The notes below the pieces were generated by a model. That model was not told where the DNA came from, did not search any database, and saw nothing but the letters and a program-made list of their open reading frames with translations. The position numbers were made by a program, and so were the translations under genes. From G965222505 sp965222505 (lineage in GTDB: Bacteria > Bacteroidota > Rhodothermia > Rhodothermales > DATKEJ01): 64,000 bases of DNA. Below are positions 17,872 to 26,693 of this stretch, piece after piece (the first letter of the stretch is position 1; each line of letters begins with the position of its first letter). The DNA is taken from contig OZ244956.1 in the NCBI GenBank assembly GCA_965222505.1, positions 2,418,001 through 2,482,000 of the forward strand, given 5' to 3'.

Positions 17872-17905
17872 GTGTCCATGCCCGCTAGGGCAGGCTCCCC
17901 CTCTG
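17872..17905 (-). repeat. Solitary degenerate CRISPR repeat
   Basis: The first 29 bases match the array-2 form of the CRISPR repeat exactly, including the hairpin and the CAGGC variant; the last six (TCACAC in the arrays) are replaced by CTCTGTGCC. No second repeat follows on either side within 100 bp. It lies about 66 bp upstream of the ATPase start and on the same strand as that gene. It may be the remnant of an older array end, or a repeat-like Cas6 target in the leader of the ATPase mRNA. Confidence 0.85.
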
Positions 17906-18066
17906 TGCCTAAGTTAGTGAGACAACTACTACCTCATAAATTAGTGTCGAACCTTGAGGGCGCATGAGGATATAAAAAATGTCTCTATCTTTTGTTAATC
18001 CCCACGCAAAAAACGGTGTGAATCCGAACGAACCATCCCAGAAGCCGGGTACTCGACCGACAGAGG

Positions 18067-18453
18067 TTGTACCCAAAGCCCGTCGGCGTCACTTCTCGGC
18101 TTCCTATAAGTTACGCATTCTTGAAGAGGCAGGAGGCTGCCGGCATTAGGGATGAGCGTAAGTCTCCCCTCTTTCGGGCACTCAATCACCACAAACAGAT
18201 CACCGAGCGTCCCTATTCGGCCGATTGTGCCTTGCGGATGGTCAAACGCCGCGCCAAGAAAGCGGGCCTACCTCCTGAGAAGATTTGCAACCACTCTCTC
18301 CGGGGCACCGGTATCACGGTATTTCTAGAAAACGGTGGCCAGCTTGAAGTGGCCCAGCAGATCGCGGCACACGCCGACCCACGTACGACTAAGCTCTACG
18401 ACCGCCGGATCGAAGCGGTTAAGCGGGGTGAGATTGAGCGGGTGAGGATATAA
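18067..18453 (+). pseudogene. Tyrosine recombinase (integrase) C-terminal remnant
   Basis: Only the catalytic end of a phage-type integrase is left. From about 18150 the frame reads SPLFRALNHH, then PPEKICNHSLRGTGITVFLE with the H-x-x-R box, AAHADPRTTKLYDRR with the second His and the Tyr nucleophile, and RGEIERVRI at the end. Full-length relatives have about 300 residues with an N-terminal DNA-binding domain; here the preceding frame carries no integrase sequence, so the gene is truncated and surely inactive. It lies between the solitary repeat and the IS21 element and is the only integrase trace in the window. Confidence 0.8.
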
Positions 18454-18617
18454 AGTCGCCAAAATCACGGCTCCTAGAAACGATCTCAGTGTGCTGGCAT
18501 TTTGGATAGCACACGTTTAGGGCCAAAAACATGCCACGTGTGCATATTCCGACGATCCCGTCCACTTAATCCGACTGATGCCGTCCACTTAATCGGAGCG
18601 CAGCGACGCTGACCCTA

Positions 18618-19376
18618 TTAGGTAAGCAACGGCTCGCTTTCAAGCAAGTCGCTGTACTGTTTTCGCATACTTTCACCATCAAGTAAGAGTTTGTAGCCAT
18701 TGTGGATGAGCCGATCTAGAATGGCATCGGCCAGCGTCGGATCTGACATCGTCTCGAACCACTGATCCGACGGGAACTGGCTGGTGACAATGGTTGATTT
18801 CCGATCATAGCGATCTTCTAAGACTTCGAGGAGTTCACGCTGTTCATCGGCCCGGATGGTCGTCAAGCCCCAGTCATCCAAGACTAGCACATCGGCCCTG
18901 AGCAGCTGTTTCATCAACTGGCTGTAGCGGCCATCACCGCGTGCGATTTTGAGTTCATGTAGCAAGGACGGGAGCCGGTAATAGTGGCTTCGGAAGCCGT
19001 TCAAACATGCCTTATGGGCCAAGGCGCAAGCCAAGTAACTCTTGCCGATCCCCGTCGGCCCGGTGATGAGCACATTGTGACGTTTTTGGATCCAAGTGCT
19101 TGTACCGAGTTGCTGGACCAAGGAGCGGTCAAGACCTCTTTTATGCTGATAATCAATATCTTCGAAGCAGGCTTGTTGCCGAAGTTTGGCGGCCCGGAGT
19201 CGGCTTTTGAGCTTGCGCGATTCGCGTTCAGTGAGTTCACGATCGACTAGGAGGCCGAGACGTTCTTCAAAGCTCAGTTGGCCAATCTCGGGGAGTTCAC
19301 TCTGTTCCTTCCAGGCCGCGATCATGCCGGTTAGTCGCAGTCGTTGGAGTTTGTCGAAGGTTGGATGTTGTAGCAT
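18618..19376 (-). CDS. istB: IS21 helper ATPase IstB
   Basis: This 252-residue AAA+ protein is the transposition helper of the IS21 element. It starts LQHPTFDKLQRLRLTGM, a normal IstB N-terminus, with Walker A in LITGPTGIGKSYLACALAHK, Walker B in VLVLDDWGLTTI and an arginine/sensor region RKSTIVTSQFPSDQWFE. Its start lies inside the 3' end of istA (about 80 bp overlap), the usual coupled arrangement. Length and motifs are complete, so the gene seems intact. Confidence 0.96.
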   Translation of the reverse strand: MLQHPTFDKLQRLRLTGMIAAWKEQSELPEIGQLSFEERLGLLVDRELTERESRKLKSRLRAAKLRQQACFEDIDYQHKRGLDRSLVQQLGTSTWIQKRHNVLITGPTGIGKSYLACALAHKACLNGFRSHYYRLPSLLHELKIARGDGRYSQLMKQLLRADVLVLDDWGLTTIRADEQRELLEVLEDRYDRKSTIVTSQFPSDQWFETMSDPTLADAILDRLIHNGYKLLLDGESMRKQYSDLLESEPLLT

Positions 19377-21003
19377 ACACCTCTAAGGTTGTGCCATCAC
19401 CTGTAGCTATGCCGGATTCCAGCAGTGACGACGGGTTAGGGGTCGCCCACTGAGGCTCAGTGGGTTCTCGACGGTAGTAGCCCGGCCCACGAATATTGCG
19501 GTGTTGGATCGGGGGTAATTCTTCAGTAGTGGGTTCACAAGGGAGTTGGTCAAGGCCTTTTTTTAGAATCGACTCAATGGATCGATAACTATAGCTTTGT
19601 AGAGCTAGAGCCCGTCGGCAGGTGGCCTCCAGCCGGTCTGACCCATAGGCTTTACTCAGCCGCAACACGCCCAAGCAACTGCGATAGGCTTGCAAGGGGT
19701 GGGCACGTGATTCGATGGCCTTTTGTGTCCATTGCCGAGTATGTGGGCCGATCTTGGCCGCCCAATCCATGATCCGCTCGGGTGTCCAACTGGCATATTC
19801 GCGGAACGAACGTGGTAAATGGGCCTTATTGGTGGTGTGGCGACCTTGATAAGGACTGCGTAGATGCGAGGCTACCCGAGTTCCTTTATGGAAGCACTCA
19901 ACGGTGTGGGCATTATATCGGACATCCAACTGTTTTTTAACCAGTTGATACGGCACACTGTAGTAATGTCGGTCAAGCTCAATATGGCAGTCGACGTTGA
20001 CACGGGCCTTCTTCCATTCTGCGTATAGATATGGCTGTTCGGGCAGCGGCTTGAGCACCGGTTGGTCGAACTGTTCAAACTGCGTTCGACGTGAACCAGG
20101 CAGTTTTTGGAAGGGTTGTTCATTGAGCCGTTGAAGGCCTTCGGCTAGAGCATCGTTGAGGTCATCAAGACTGAAGAACTGTCGGTGGCGAAGCGGGGCC
20201 AAGATCTGTTGTTCTACGATGCCAACGCCGGCTTCGACCTTGGCTTTGTCACGAGGTTTACGTACCCGTGCTGGCATGACGGCCACGCCATAATGTTGGG
20301 CTAGGTCAGCATACGTCCGGTTGAGTTCCGGTTCATATCGGTGGGCTTTGTCAACGCCAGATCTGAGGTTATCCGGGATAACGAGTTCTGGTACACCACC
20401 AAAAAAGGCAAAGGCCCGAACATGTGAGGCCATCCAATCTGGCAAAGATTGTGTCCATGTTGCTTCGCAGTAGCTATAGTTGCTGGCTCCGAGCACGGCC
20501 ACAAAGACTTGGGCCTGACGCTCTTGGCCTGTTTGCGGATCAATGACCCCGACGGTCATGCCCGCATAATCGATAAAGAGCTTCTCACCGGCCTTGTGAT
20601 CTTGTCGCATGACCAGGTCGAGTTGTCCGCGCCAGCTACGGTAGTAATCACAGAACCTGCTGTATTGCAGGCCATCAGGATATTGCAGCTTGTACTCCTG
20701 CCACAAGAGCGCCAAGGTAACGCCTTTGCCACGTAGCTCTTTATGTACCCAGACCCAATCCGGCGTAGGTCGTTTAGTATTGGTTGTATTGGGCTTAAAA
20801 AGCTGGGCATCAAGTTCTGCTTCGGTGAGCGACTCCGGCAGGGGCCATGTATATCCGGCGATAGCCGCACGTCGGACATAATCGCCAATGGTCGAATGCG
20901 ATGTCCCTAGGCATTGGGCAATCTTTCGATGGCTGAGTTGGCATTGATACTTGAGTCGAAGAATCTCTTTGATCTTACGCATAGACAAACGCGGAGTCGG
21001 CAT
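19297..21003 (-). CDS. istA: IS21 transposase IstA
   Basis: This 568-residue DDE transposase has an N-terminal helix-turn-helix (LSHRKIAQCLGTSHSTIGDY), the integrase core beginning GEKLFIDYAGMTVGVIDPQT with the first Asp, ELVIPDNLRSGVDKAH with the second Asp, and the Glu region in KVEAGVGIVEQQIL. The C-terminal part with HYYSVPYQLVKKQLDVRY is characteristic of IstA. No break in the frame is seen. Together with IstB it forms a complete transposition unit between the inverted repeats. Confidence 0.96.
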   Translation of the reverse strand: MPTPRLSMRKIKEILRLKYQCQLSHRKIAQCLGTSHSTIGDYVRRAAIAGYTWPLPESLTEAELDAQLFKPNTTNTKRPTPDWVWVHKELRGKGVTLALLWQEYKLQYPDGLQYSRFCDYYRSWRGQLDLVMRQDHKAGEKLFIDYAGMTVGVIDPQTGQERQAQVFVAVLGASNYSYCEATWTQSLPDWMASHVRAFAFFGGVPELVIPDNLRSGVDKAHRYEPELNRTYADLAQHYGVAVMPARVRKPRDKAKVEAGVGIVEQQILAPLRHRQFFSLDDLNDALAEGLQRLNEQPFQKLPGSRRTQFEQFDQPVLKPLPEQPYLYAEWKKARVNVDCHIELDRHYYSVPYQLVKKQLDVRYNAHTVECFHKGTRVASHLRSPYQGRHTTNKAHLPRSFREYASWTPERIMDWAAKIGPHTRQWTQKAIESRAHPLQAYRSCLGVLRLSKAYGSDRLEATCRRALALQSYSYRSIESILKKGLDQLPCEPTTEELPPIQHRNIRGPGYYRREPTEPQWATPNPSSLLESGIATGDGTTLEVYATTSNLRQTPTTATNRHDRGLEGTE

Positions 21004-21338
21004 GATGAGGCATGGTTAGTGAAAGGCACCGGCCGGGGGCCGGGTACACAAGACCATGCACATAACCGCTGTGAATCAGCGGAGTTTGTCAGCGTCGTTG
21101 GTTCGTCTCTGATGCTCCAGTTGCCAAGATTGTCACACCGTCTGGCTAGTGGACGAGATCAATCGGAATCACTGGACGAGATGCGTCGGAATCGGTGGAC
21201 GGGATCAATCGGAATCACTGGACGAGATGTGTCGGAATATGCACACGTGCGTAAAAACGGCTTCCTGAGATGCCTCCTAACGCCCGATCTCTCGTGAGGC
21301 CATGGGCTACCCAAAAAAACGACTATTTTCCCCACTTC

Positions 21339-22004
21339 TTATTTCAGAAGGGTCATCTTTGCTTGCCGAATACTCCTACTGCCATCTCGGCCAACGGCCT
21401 CCAGTCGATAGAAATACACACCACTCGGCAAACCGGCAGCGTTCCAGTCTACAGCATGATTGCCCGGACTTAAGTCGCCGCTCATGAGTTGAGTAACCTC
21501 TTGACCCAGCGAGTTATATACCCTGATCTGCACCGCTGCATCTTCCGCCAATGTGAAGCCAATTTTGGTCGTTGGGTTAAACGGGTTAGGGTAGTTGCCT
21601 TTCAACGCGAGTTCTCTGGGTACGTCTACTTCGATAGAAATAACTTTCTCAGCCACCTCCTGATCACCCTGACTAACCTTGAAAACAAGATCGGCCACCT
21701 CCCCTACGGGAGCCGATTCGGCCACCGTGAAGGAAAATACTGCAAGGGCGTTTTCTTGCCCCGTATCAAGCGTGATTTCTGTTGGTGCCACAGCGATCCA
21801 GGCGGGTGTGTTCTGCAAGCGAATCACATTCGACTTCGCTGTTCCCTCAGCCGAAACCAGCGTGAATTCCAGCCTGTTGTCTTGGCTAGCAAACGGCACC
21901 AGGTAAGCCCCGGTGGCCGCAGATTTTTCCGCTTCGTTGTCTACAGGGACCGGCTGCGCCCAAAGGGTTGGAGCAGTAAGAAGTAAAATCAGAATCGTTC
22001 GCAT
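21339..22004 (-). CDS. Secreted protein with type IX sorting domain
   Basis: This 221-residue protein has a signal peptide (TILILLLTAPTLWAQP) and a C-terminal type A sorting domain recognisable by NYPNPFNPTTKIGFTL, VRVYNSLGQEV-like text (IRVYNSLGQEVTQL) and GVYFYRLEA. In Bacteroidota and Rhodothermota this domain directs export through the type IX system and is then removed. The middle (about residues 30-130) looks like a single Ig-like beta domain. It is the last gene of a three-gene minus-strand group with gaps of 6 and 11 bp. Its presence is the best single lineage marker in the window. No catalytic motif is visible. Confidence 0.85.
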   Translation of the reverse strand: MRTILILLLTAPTLWAQPVPVDNEAEKSAATGAYLVPFASQDNRLEFTLVSAEGTAKSNVIRLQNTPAWIAVAPTEITLDTGQENALAVFSFTVAESAPVGEVADLVFKVSQGDQEVAEKVISIEVDVPRELALKGNYPNPFNPTTKIGFTLAEDAAVQIRVYNSLGQEVTQLMSGDLSPGNHAVDWNAAGLPSGVYFYRLEAVGRDGSRSIRQAKMTLLK

Positions 22005-22010
22005 GTTCGA

Positions 22011-23555
22011 TTAGTTTGCCGGGAATAGCGTATCCCGAAGCAGGTCGATCATCGCCTCACTGTAGCGAAGATCAGCCGAGCCCGTGATTTCGAGGTCGGT
22101 GCCCTGAGTATGAGTGTCGTAGAGCAGGACGGCTCCTGTAACCGAGACATTGCCGCGCATTGCAAAGGAGGCTGGTGCCGTCGGCGTACTTCTCACAATC
22201 ACAAGTCCTGTCCAATCGGCGCTCCCTTGTTCGGTGAAATCGCCATCGACGATCAAGACGCCGGTGCCGGTGATGTTGCCCGTTAGACTAATCCCGTTTG
22301 GTGCGTAGGCCACAATCGGTTGCGTTAGGGTACCGAGGGTGCCCGTGTGTGAAGTGGTAAGGGTGTCGGTAACGAGCGCCATGAGGCTCGTCAGGAGGGT
22401 TTCAGGGTCAAAGTCGAGGTCGGCCTGTGTGACATCCGGTGCAGGGCCGGTGCCGGTGATGCTGTCTTGTTGGTTGTTGCCGAGGGCATTCAAGACCGCT
22501 TGTTGGGCACTTGTTGTTGTAGTCAAAACACCGTGTACAGGATTGCCATTGCCTGGGGGTGAGCCGCTGGTGTCGTGATCGCCTCCATCGATGGTGAAGG
22601 AGCCACCAGAGAAATCGGCGGTTGCCGTATCAGTCGAAAGCGTTAGGGCTGCTGGAAAATCAGACAGATCTGGTGCCGGGTTTGGCAGAAAGCCGAGCAA
22701 ATATTCGATATTGAATTTCAACAAGGCGTAGGTTTCACTAGTAAGAGTTACGTCTCTTTCCTCTTCTATACGATCCAGCAAGTTAATCAGTGTAGCTCCT
22801 GCATCGGTAGAATCCCCACTGGCTAATTCGGATCGTGCCTGAATCAGCGCTGATTCAAATTCCGTTGTTATATTGCTATCACTAATCCAACTCTGGTCTG
22901 ATGCTTGTTGGGGATATGTTGTTAGCGTATCAAGAAATACTAAGGGGTCAAATGGATTTGGTGGACTTTGGGCTGAAATACTTTCGAACGTAATGTAACG
23001 TGTAGCCTGTCTGAGTGAGTCTAACAATGTTCGAATTTCACCAGAGGGTCCATGATCGTCAAAAATTGTCCACGACGCACTGCTTGCATATCCTTTAGCT
23101 ATAACAGGTAATCCCGTACTATGAAATATAAAACCTGATTCGCTAGAATCCTGGAGAATTCCCGTAGTTGGTCCACGAGTATGGGCCCAATCGACCGCAG
23201 AGAATCTTGGGATAAATCCAGTCCGCCATTCCAGGTTTGGTCCTCTTACACTATCAATTTCCGCATTCACAGTAATTGATATCGCAAATAGGCTTTTCGA
23301 TGCATCACTTTGGTTTTGGGCGCTAAAACTGTAGATGTACTTCTCCTGATTCGAATCATATTCTACATTACTTCTGATCTCAGGTGATGCTAAGTTGCCG
23401 GGCATGTATGCCCCTTCCATTATGGTACTATCTTCAATACTTTCATAGGTAATGATGTAAAATCCTTTAACAGGATCTTGCACAATACTTTCTGATTGAG
23501 CAAAAGCCTGCGCCGCATAAAGAAGGGATATAAGTATGATAACAGGGAGCCTCAT
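22011..23555 (-). CDS. Exported hypothetical protein
   Basis: This 514-residue protein has a signal peptide (LPVIILISLLYAAQAFAQ) and is otherwise unfamiliar. The N-terminal 300 residues are rich in Ser, Asp and Thr without a clear fold. The C-terminal part (from about residue 400) reads GISLTGNITGTGVLIVDGDF followed by WTGLVIVRS and RGNVSVTGAVLLYDT, a beta-helix-like pattern also found in proteins that accompany pilus-like or adhesin genes. No sorting domain is present. The gene lies between a likely cell-wall peptidase and the sorting-domain protein and is probably co-transcribed with both. Confidence 0.6.
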   Translation of the reverse strand: MRLPVIILISLLYAAQAFAQSESIVQDPVKGFYIITYESIEDSTIMEGAYMPGNLASPEIRSNVEYDSNQEKYIYSFSAQNQSDASKSLFAISITVNAEIDSVRGPNLEWRTGFIPRFSAVDWAHTRGPTTGILQDSSESGFIFHSTGLPVIAKGYASSASWTIFDDHGPSGEIRTLLDSLRQATRYITFESISAQSPPNPFDPLVFLDTLTTYPQQASDQSWISDSNITTEFESALIQARSELASGDSTDAGATLINLLDRIEEERDVTLTSETYALLKFNIEYLLGFLPNPAPDLSDFPAALTLSTDTATADFSGGSFTIDGGDHDTSGSPPGNGNPVHGVLTTTTSAQQAVLNALGNNQQDSITGTGPAPDVTQADLDFDPETLLTSLMALVTDTLTTSHTGTLGTLTQPIVAYAPNGISLTGNITGTGVLIVDGDFTEQGSADWTGLVIVRSTPTAPASFAMRGNVSVTGAVLLYDTHTQGTDLEITGSADLRYSEAMIDLLRDTLFPAN

Positions 23556-23566
23556 AACAAGCGAAG

Positions 23567-25981
23567 TTAGTTTTCGGGATAAAAATAAAGATGGTAATGT
23601 TCGTTATTTGGAGAGCCTAGAGAATGGATCTCAGGGCCTGGGTTACCACCGTTTTCGACTACTAACCTTTCAAAGTCATAGTTGTAATAAAGAATGCGGT
23701 CTCTATGATCTCTGATTGGTGCACCATTACCATCAGTTCTTTGCGTTAGTAGAACCGCTGTTCTCAAGCTTAAATCGCGTGTGGTACGGATATCTGCGTC
23801 TCTTCCTGTGCGGTGGAAACTGTGGCCAGTTCGCCAGCGCCCACAAATATCAAATAACCCCCCATTTGGAAGACTAAGGTCGTTTATTACTAGGGGCGAT
23901 TGAGATGGAGCCTCCGTCTCCCAACCATCTGCTATATCTGTCAGATTAGTAAGGACTTCTTGAAGCGCATAGTGATTGTCATCTTGATTGGGATTGCCGG
24001 GTGGCCCGAGATGCGCTACGGTTCCTCCTACTTTTGTATAGGTTGTACCATCATCTAAGGCAACCAAATCAGGAACTCGAATAGTTAGGGTATCTCGCGC
24101 GGTATAAGTTGTCCCACCTAGTGTAGTTTCTGCCCTCAAAACAATCTTTCCTCCATATTCTGGCGTTACGTATTCCAGCAATATTTGCCCATCAGCATTA
24201 GTTCGAGCAAAAACTGTTCCGTCACCTTCTGTAACAAATGGAGGCACAGCAGTAAGCACCTCAAATGTACCCAGCGAAGCCAATTCTGGAAGAGGCAGAG
24301 CTGCTCCTTGAGAGCTGCACACAGTACCTTGATGTTCATGTCCACCCGATTGTGGAATCCAATCGGCTGTAATTTCAACATCTTGACCTTCAATATCCTG
24401 GCCGTCCTCTCTGACCGTTACCTGTATGTTTTCAACTAGATTGTCCACAGCCGAAAAATCGAAAGTACTTGCAACTCCACGATTGGGTATGGTTGGCCAT
24501 ATTGTTTGTGGATTAGGAATCGTGATTTGCAAGGGGCTTTCAACCAGCTTTATATATAGCTGATCGACCCCACCACTAAAGGCCATCGTGACGGTCACCA
24601 ACACAGAATCCCCGATTGCACTACTCGGATCATCGGGATCAGCTAGAAAGACAATGCGTTCTTCGGGAGCACCTACACTCTGCCCATACTCTGGATCTGT
24701 AACGGTATAAGGGATCAGCGTTATGATGTCCCCGAGCTCTAATGTTGATCCGCGTTGCTTGATCTGCCAGTTGTTATCCACGTCCCGTTCAAGCCATGCC
24801 AAGTCGCCATAATCTGAGCGTTCTAGACCGAAGGTAAGGAACACGTTTCCATCAAAGTCGGGTTGCTCACGATTCCAGACCGTTGACCTCAACCACGATG
24901 TGTCAGCAATGGCAACAGGGTTTGGAGCAGCGAAAACGTCGAGGAGATCTAGGATAACATCAAGCGCGCCTGCACCTTGATTGGTGGTGTTATCGGTTTG
25001 CAATACATTAATATTGACGGTTACGACAGAATCCTCTTCAGCAAAGGCTTGCATTTTGCCAAATGCTAATGTTGGAGGTGGTTCCAAAGCAACAAACAGA
25101 AGTCGCCCTGCACTATTGCTCCCTAGATCAGGATCAACTACGGTATATGGCACCTCAGTTAGCGAGGAGCCGGCATCTACTTCCGTCCATTCTCCGGCTA
25201 CTTCTGAAGCCCAAACCAAGTGGCCAAGCGTGGGGTCATCGACCGTGACATCTACTGTAAAGTTTGAATCAAACCCCGGCTCGGCCCGGTCTGCGGCCTG
25301 TACCGAAACCAGCGCACTGTCTCCAACCGCTATCGTGCTCGGATCTGCCGTGACCTCGAAATAATCCCCTTCCTCCAACACCTGTTCAATGTATACGGTG
25401 ATATTGTCTCCGAAGCCGGTAAAACTACAGCCCGGCATGTTTTGTTGTACAAAACCAAACCCCTGAAACCGCCACTGCCCCTCGCTACCAGGCGAGGCCG
25501 GCGTGACTTCCATCGCAACCTCGACGCCATCAACGATGAATGAGAACGCTAACTCGTCGCCGGCATTGAAGCTCCCGAGTTCCAACGGGCCCAGCTTACC
25601 ATTGGCTACATCTCCTTCGGCAAACTGACTTCGGTAGACGGTAGGAGAACAAAAAGTAAACGCGGTGGAGCCTTGGAAACGATAGTGCTGGCTGACAGGC
25701 TCCGTGATCGTCTCACTTGGCGAAACGACCTTGAGCGAGCGCCCATCAAGGTTACTCAGTGGGAATCCACTATTGTCTCGTATGGCTTCGTGAAAACGAA
25801 TACGCACCGGCCCATCGGTCGGGATCGTGACCGTATTGGCCATCGCCGCTTTGGCCTGACCCTCTGAGAGATCAATCGTTTCTTTGATAATGACCTGGGC
25901 CTTAACCGTACTAAAAGTGCTCAGACAAAGCGCACACAGGAAGAGGCTTGCTTTCAGCGAAAGCGAGAATCGTTGAATCAT
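23567..25981 (-). CDS. Large secreted protein with C-terminal MepA/M15-like peptidase domain
   Basis: This 804-residue protein has a signal peptide (FLCALCLSTFSTVKAQ), then three or four Ig-like beta domains. Two share a repeated pattern in which GSTLELGDIITLIPYTVTDP and a variant, GSSLTEVPYTVVDP, occur. The last 130 residues carry a zinc-peptidase pattern: GHSFHRTGRDADIR (the HxxGxDxD-like box) and EHYHLYF (the HxH box) at the very end. This is the arrangement of LAS-type peptidases such as MepA and M15 enzymes, which cut peptidoglycan cross-links. I infer a surface or released wall-active enzyme; the substrate is not known. It heads the three-gene group. Confidence 0.65.
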   Translation of the reverse strand: MIQRFSLSLKASLFLCALCLSTFSTVKAQVIIKETIDLSEGQAKAAMANTVTIPTDGPVRIRFHEAIRDNSGFPLSNLDGRSLKVVSPSETITEPVSQHYRFQGSTAFTFCSPTVYRSQFAEGDVANGKLGPLELGSFNAGDELAFSFIVDGVEVAMEVTPASPGSEGQWRFQGFGFVQQNMPGCSFTGFGDNITVYIEQVLEEGDYFEVTADPSTIAVGDSALVSVQAADRAEPGFDSNFTVDVTVDDPTLGHLVWASEVAGEWTEVDAGSSLTEVPYTVVDPDLGSNSAGRLLFVALEPPPTLAFGKMQAFAEEDSVVTVNINVLQTDNTTNQGAGALDVILDLLDVFAAPNPVAIADTSWLRSTVWNREQPDFDGNVFLTFGLERSDYGDLAWLERDVDNNWQIKQRGSTLELGDIITLIPYTVTDPEYGQSVGAPEERIVFLADPDDPSSAIGDSVLVTVTMAFSGGVDQLYIKLVESPLQITIPNPQTIWPTIPNRGVASTFDFSAVDNLVENIQVTVREDGQDIEGQDVEITADWIPQSGGHEHQGTVCSSQGAALPLPELASLGTFEVLTAVPPFVTEGDGTVFARTNADGQILLEYVTPEYGGKIVLRAETTLGGTTYTARDTLTIRVPDLVALDDGTTYTKVGGTVAHLGPPGNPNQDDNHYALQEVLTNLTDIADGWETEAPSQSPLVINDLSLPNGGLFDICGRWRTGHSFHRTGRDADIRTTRDLSLRTAVLLTQRTDGNGAPIRDHRDRILYYNYDFERLVVENGGNPGPEIHSLGSPNNEHYHLYFYPEN

Positions 25982-26268
25982 GGAATATATATGTATCTTT
26001 CTGCCAGGATTGGCCCGGAAAAATGGGCGAGGCAGTTATAGCGCCGGTTGCTAATGCAATGTAGTCGCCATTTTGGTTATTATCAACATAGTGCATTAAA
26101 ATATCCACTTATTGCAGATGACGGAAAGGTGTCCCTTACACCTTACAGGTCGCTATTGCTATTGAACCCTGTGCAACAGGTTGTTGCACACAAATACAAG
26201 GAATCGACATCCATCCTAGCGCTAGAATTGATCGTTTACCCTCCCCTATCTCCTGCTATAGTGGTGCC
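25982..26268. other. Intergenic region between divergent genes
   Basis: This 287-bp AT-rich stretch separates the minus-strand secreted-protein group from the plus-strand small gene at 26269 and should contain both promoters. A GGTTGTTGCACA/TGTGCAACAGG-like dyad lies near 26170-26192. I see no gene or RNA in it. Confidence 0.4.
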
Positions 26269-26469
26269 ATGACCCAGCTAATGCAAAAAGTAATACAACG
26301 CCTCTCCGAAGTACCCGAGGAGATGCAGGATGAAACGGCCGCAACTGTCCTTGAAGCTCTGGACGACGACGCGCAGTGGGATCCTCTCTTATCTGAAACT
26401 ACCGAGGATCAATGGCACAAAATGGCCGATGATGTACGTGCAGACATCAAGGCCGGCGATGTAGTATAG
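26269..26469 (+). CDS. Small antitoxin-like protein
   Basis: This 66-residue acidic protein reads QKVIQRLSEVPEEMQDETA near the start, DDDAQWDPLLSETT in the middle and a final helix ending DIKAGDVV. The pattern (two helices with LPEExQD, then WDxxF and a short helix) is common among small proteins annotated as possible antitoxins, which often precede a toxin gene. No toxin frame follows here, so it is either solitary or acts with something else. Its function is not established. Confidence 0.55.
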   Translation: MTQLMQKVIQRLSEVPEEMQDETAATVLEALDDDAQWDPLLSETTEDQWHKMADDVRADIKAGDVV

Positions 26470-26575
26470 CGAAACAGTCGCCTCAAAGCCGTCTGCTGAA
26501 TTTACAGAATACCTTTACAGGATTGTTGGGAACAGATTATTCCTATTTAGGGTTTTACGTTTTACAAGATTTGAC

Positions 26576-26603
26576 TTGACATCAGAGCTTTTCTGGCTAC
26601 AAT
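26576..26603 (+). promoter_or_regulatory. Sigma-70-like promoter
   Basis: TTGACA (26576-26581) and TACAAT (26598-26603) are 16 bp apart, close to the general bacterial consensus. The predicted start near 26610 lies just before two hairpins, so the product is more likely a short RNA than an mRNA for the gene at 26694. Confidence 0.5.
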
Positions 26604-26609
26604 ACATTC

Positions 26610-26676
26610 TATCCCTCGTGTCATTTCGATGGCACGACGTCAGGGCTACACCTTCGGGTGTAGCCCTTGCTTTTTT
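26610..26676 (+). ncRNA. Candidate small RNA of about 67 nt
   Basis: A strong promoter-like sequence is followed by a 7-bp hairpin (CGTGTCA/TGGCACG, 26617-26636) and then a perfect 10-bp hairpin with a TTCG loop (GGGCTACACC-TTCG-GGTGTAGCCC, 26643-26666) and a run of T. The second hairpin has the form of an intrinsic terminator. There is no open frame of note inside. It lies between the antitoxin-like gene and the NYN-domain gene. No known RNA family was recognised. Confidence 0.45.
26643..26676 (+). terminator. Intrinsic terminator with TTCG tetraloop
   Basis: A perfect 10-bp GC-rich stem closed by TTCG is followed by TTGCTTTTTT. It ends only 17 bp before the NYN gene start, so that gene needs its own start site beyond it, is leaderless, or depends on read-through. 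Confidence 0.8.
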
Positions 26677-26693
26677 GTGCTATATTCCCTTCC

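Larger units (their letters stand above)
18535..21249 (-). mobile_element. IS21-family insertion sequence (about 2.7 kb)
   Basis: The element carries istA and istB on the minus strand with overlapping frames. Its ends are the inverted repeats CACGTGTGCATATTCCGAC at 18535-18553 and the reverse complement at 21231-21249. Inside each end a shorter motif is repeated (GTCCACTTAATCCGA-type copies on the left; GGACGAGAT/GGACGGGAT with TCGGAAT on the right, at least four copies between 21148 and 21240). Multiple subterminal transposase-binding repeats are typical of IS21. I could not see a clear target-site duplication. The element separates the CRISPR effector part from the secreted-protein genes. 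Confidence 0.92.

Noticed and set aside
17895..18000. Third CRISPR array next to the solitary repeat
   Set aside because: No second repeat copy is present on either side.
18535..21249. IS21 element as carrier of the CRISPR locus
   Set aside because: It is a complete simple insertion sequence with its own ends and lies between loci; no second copy flanks the cas genes in the window.
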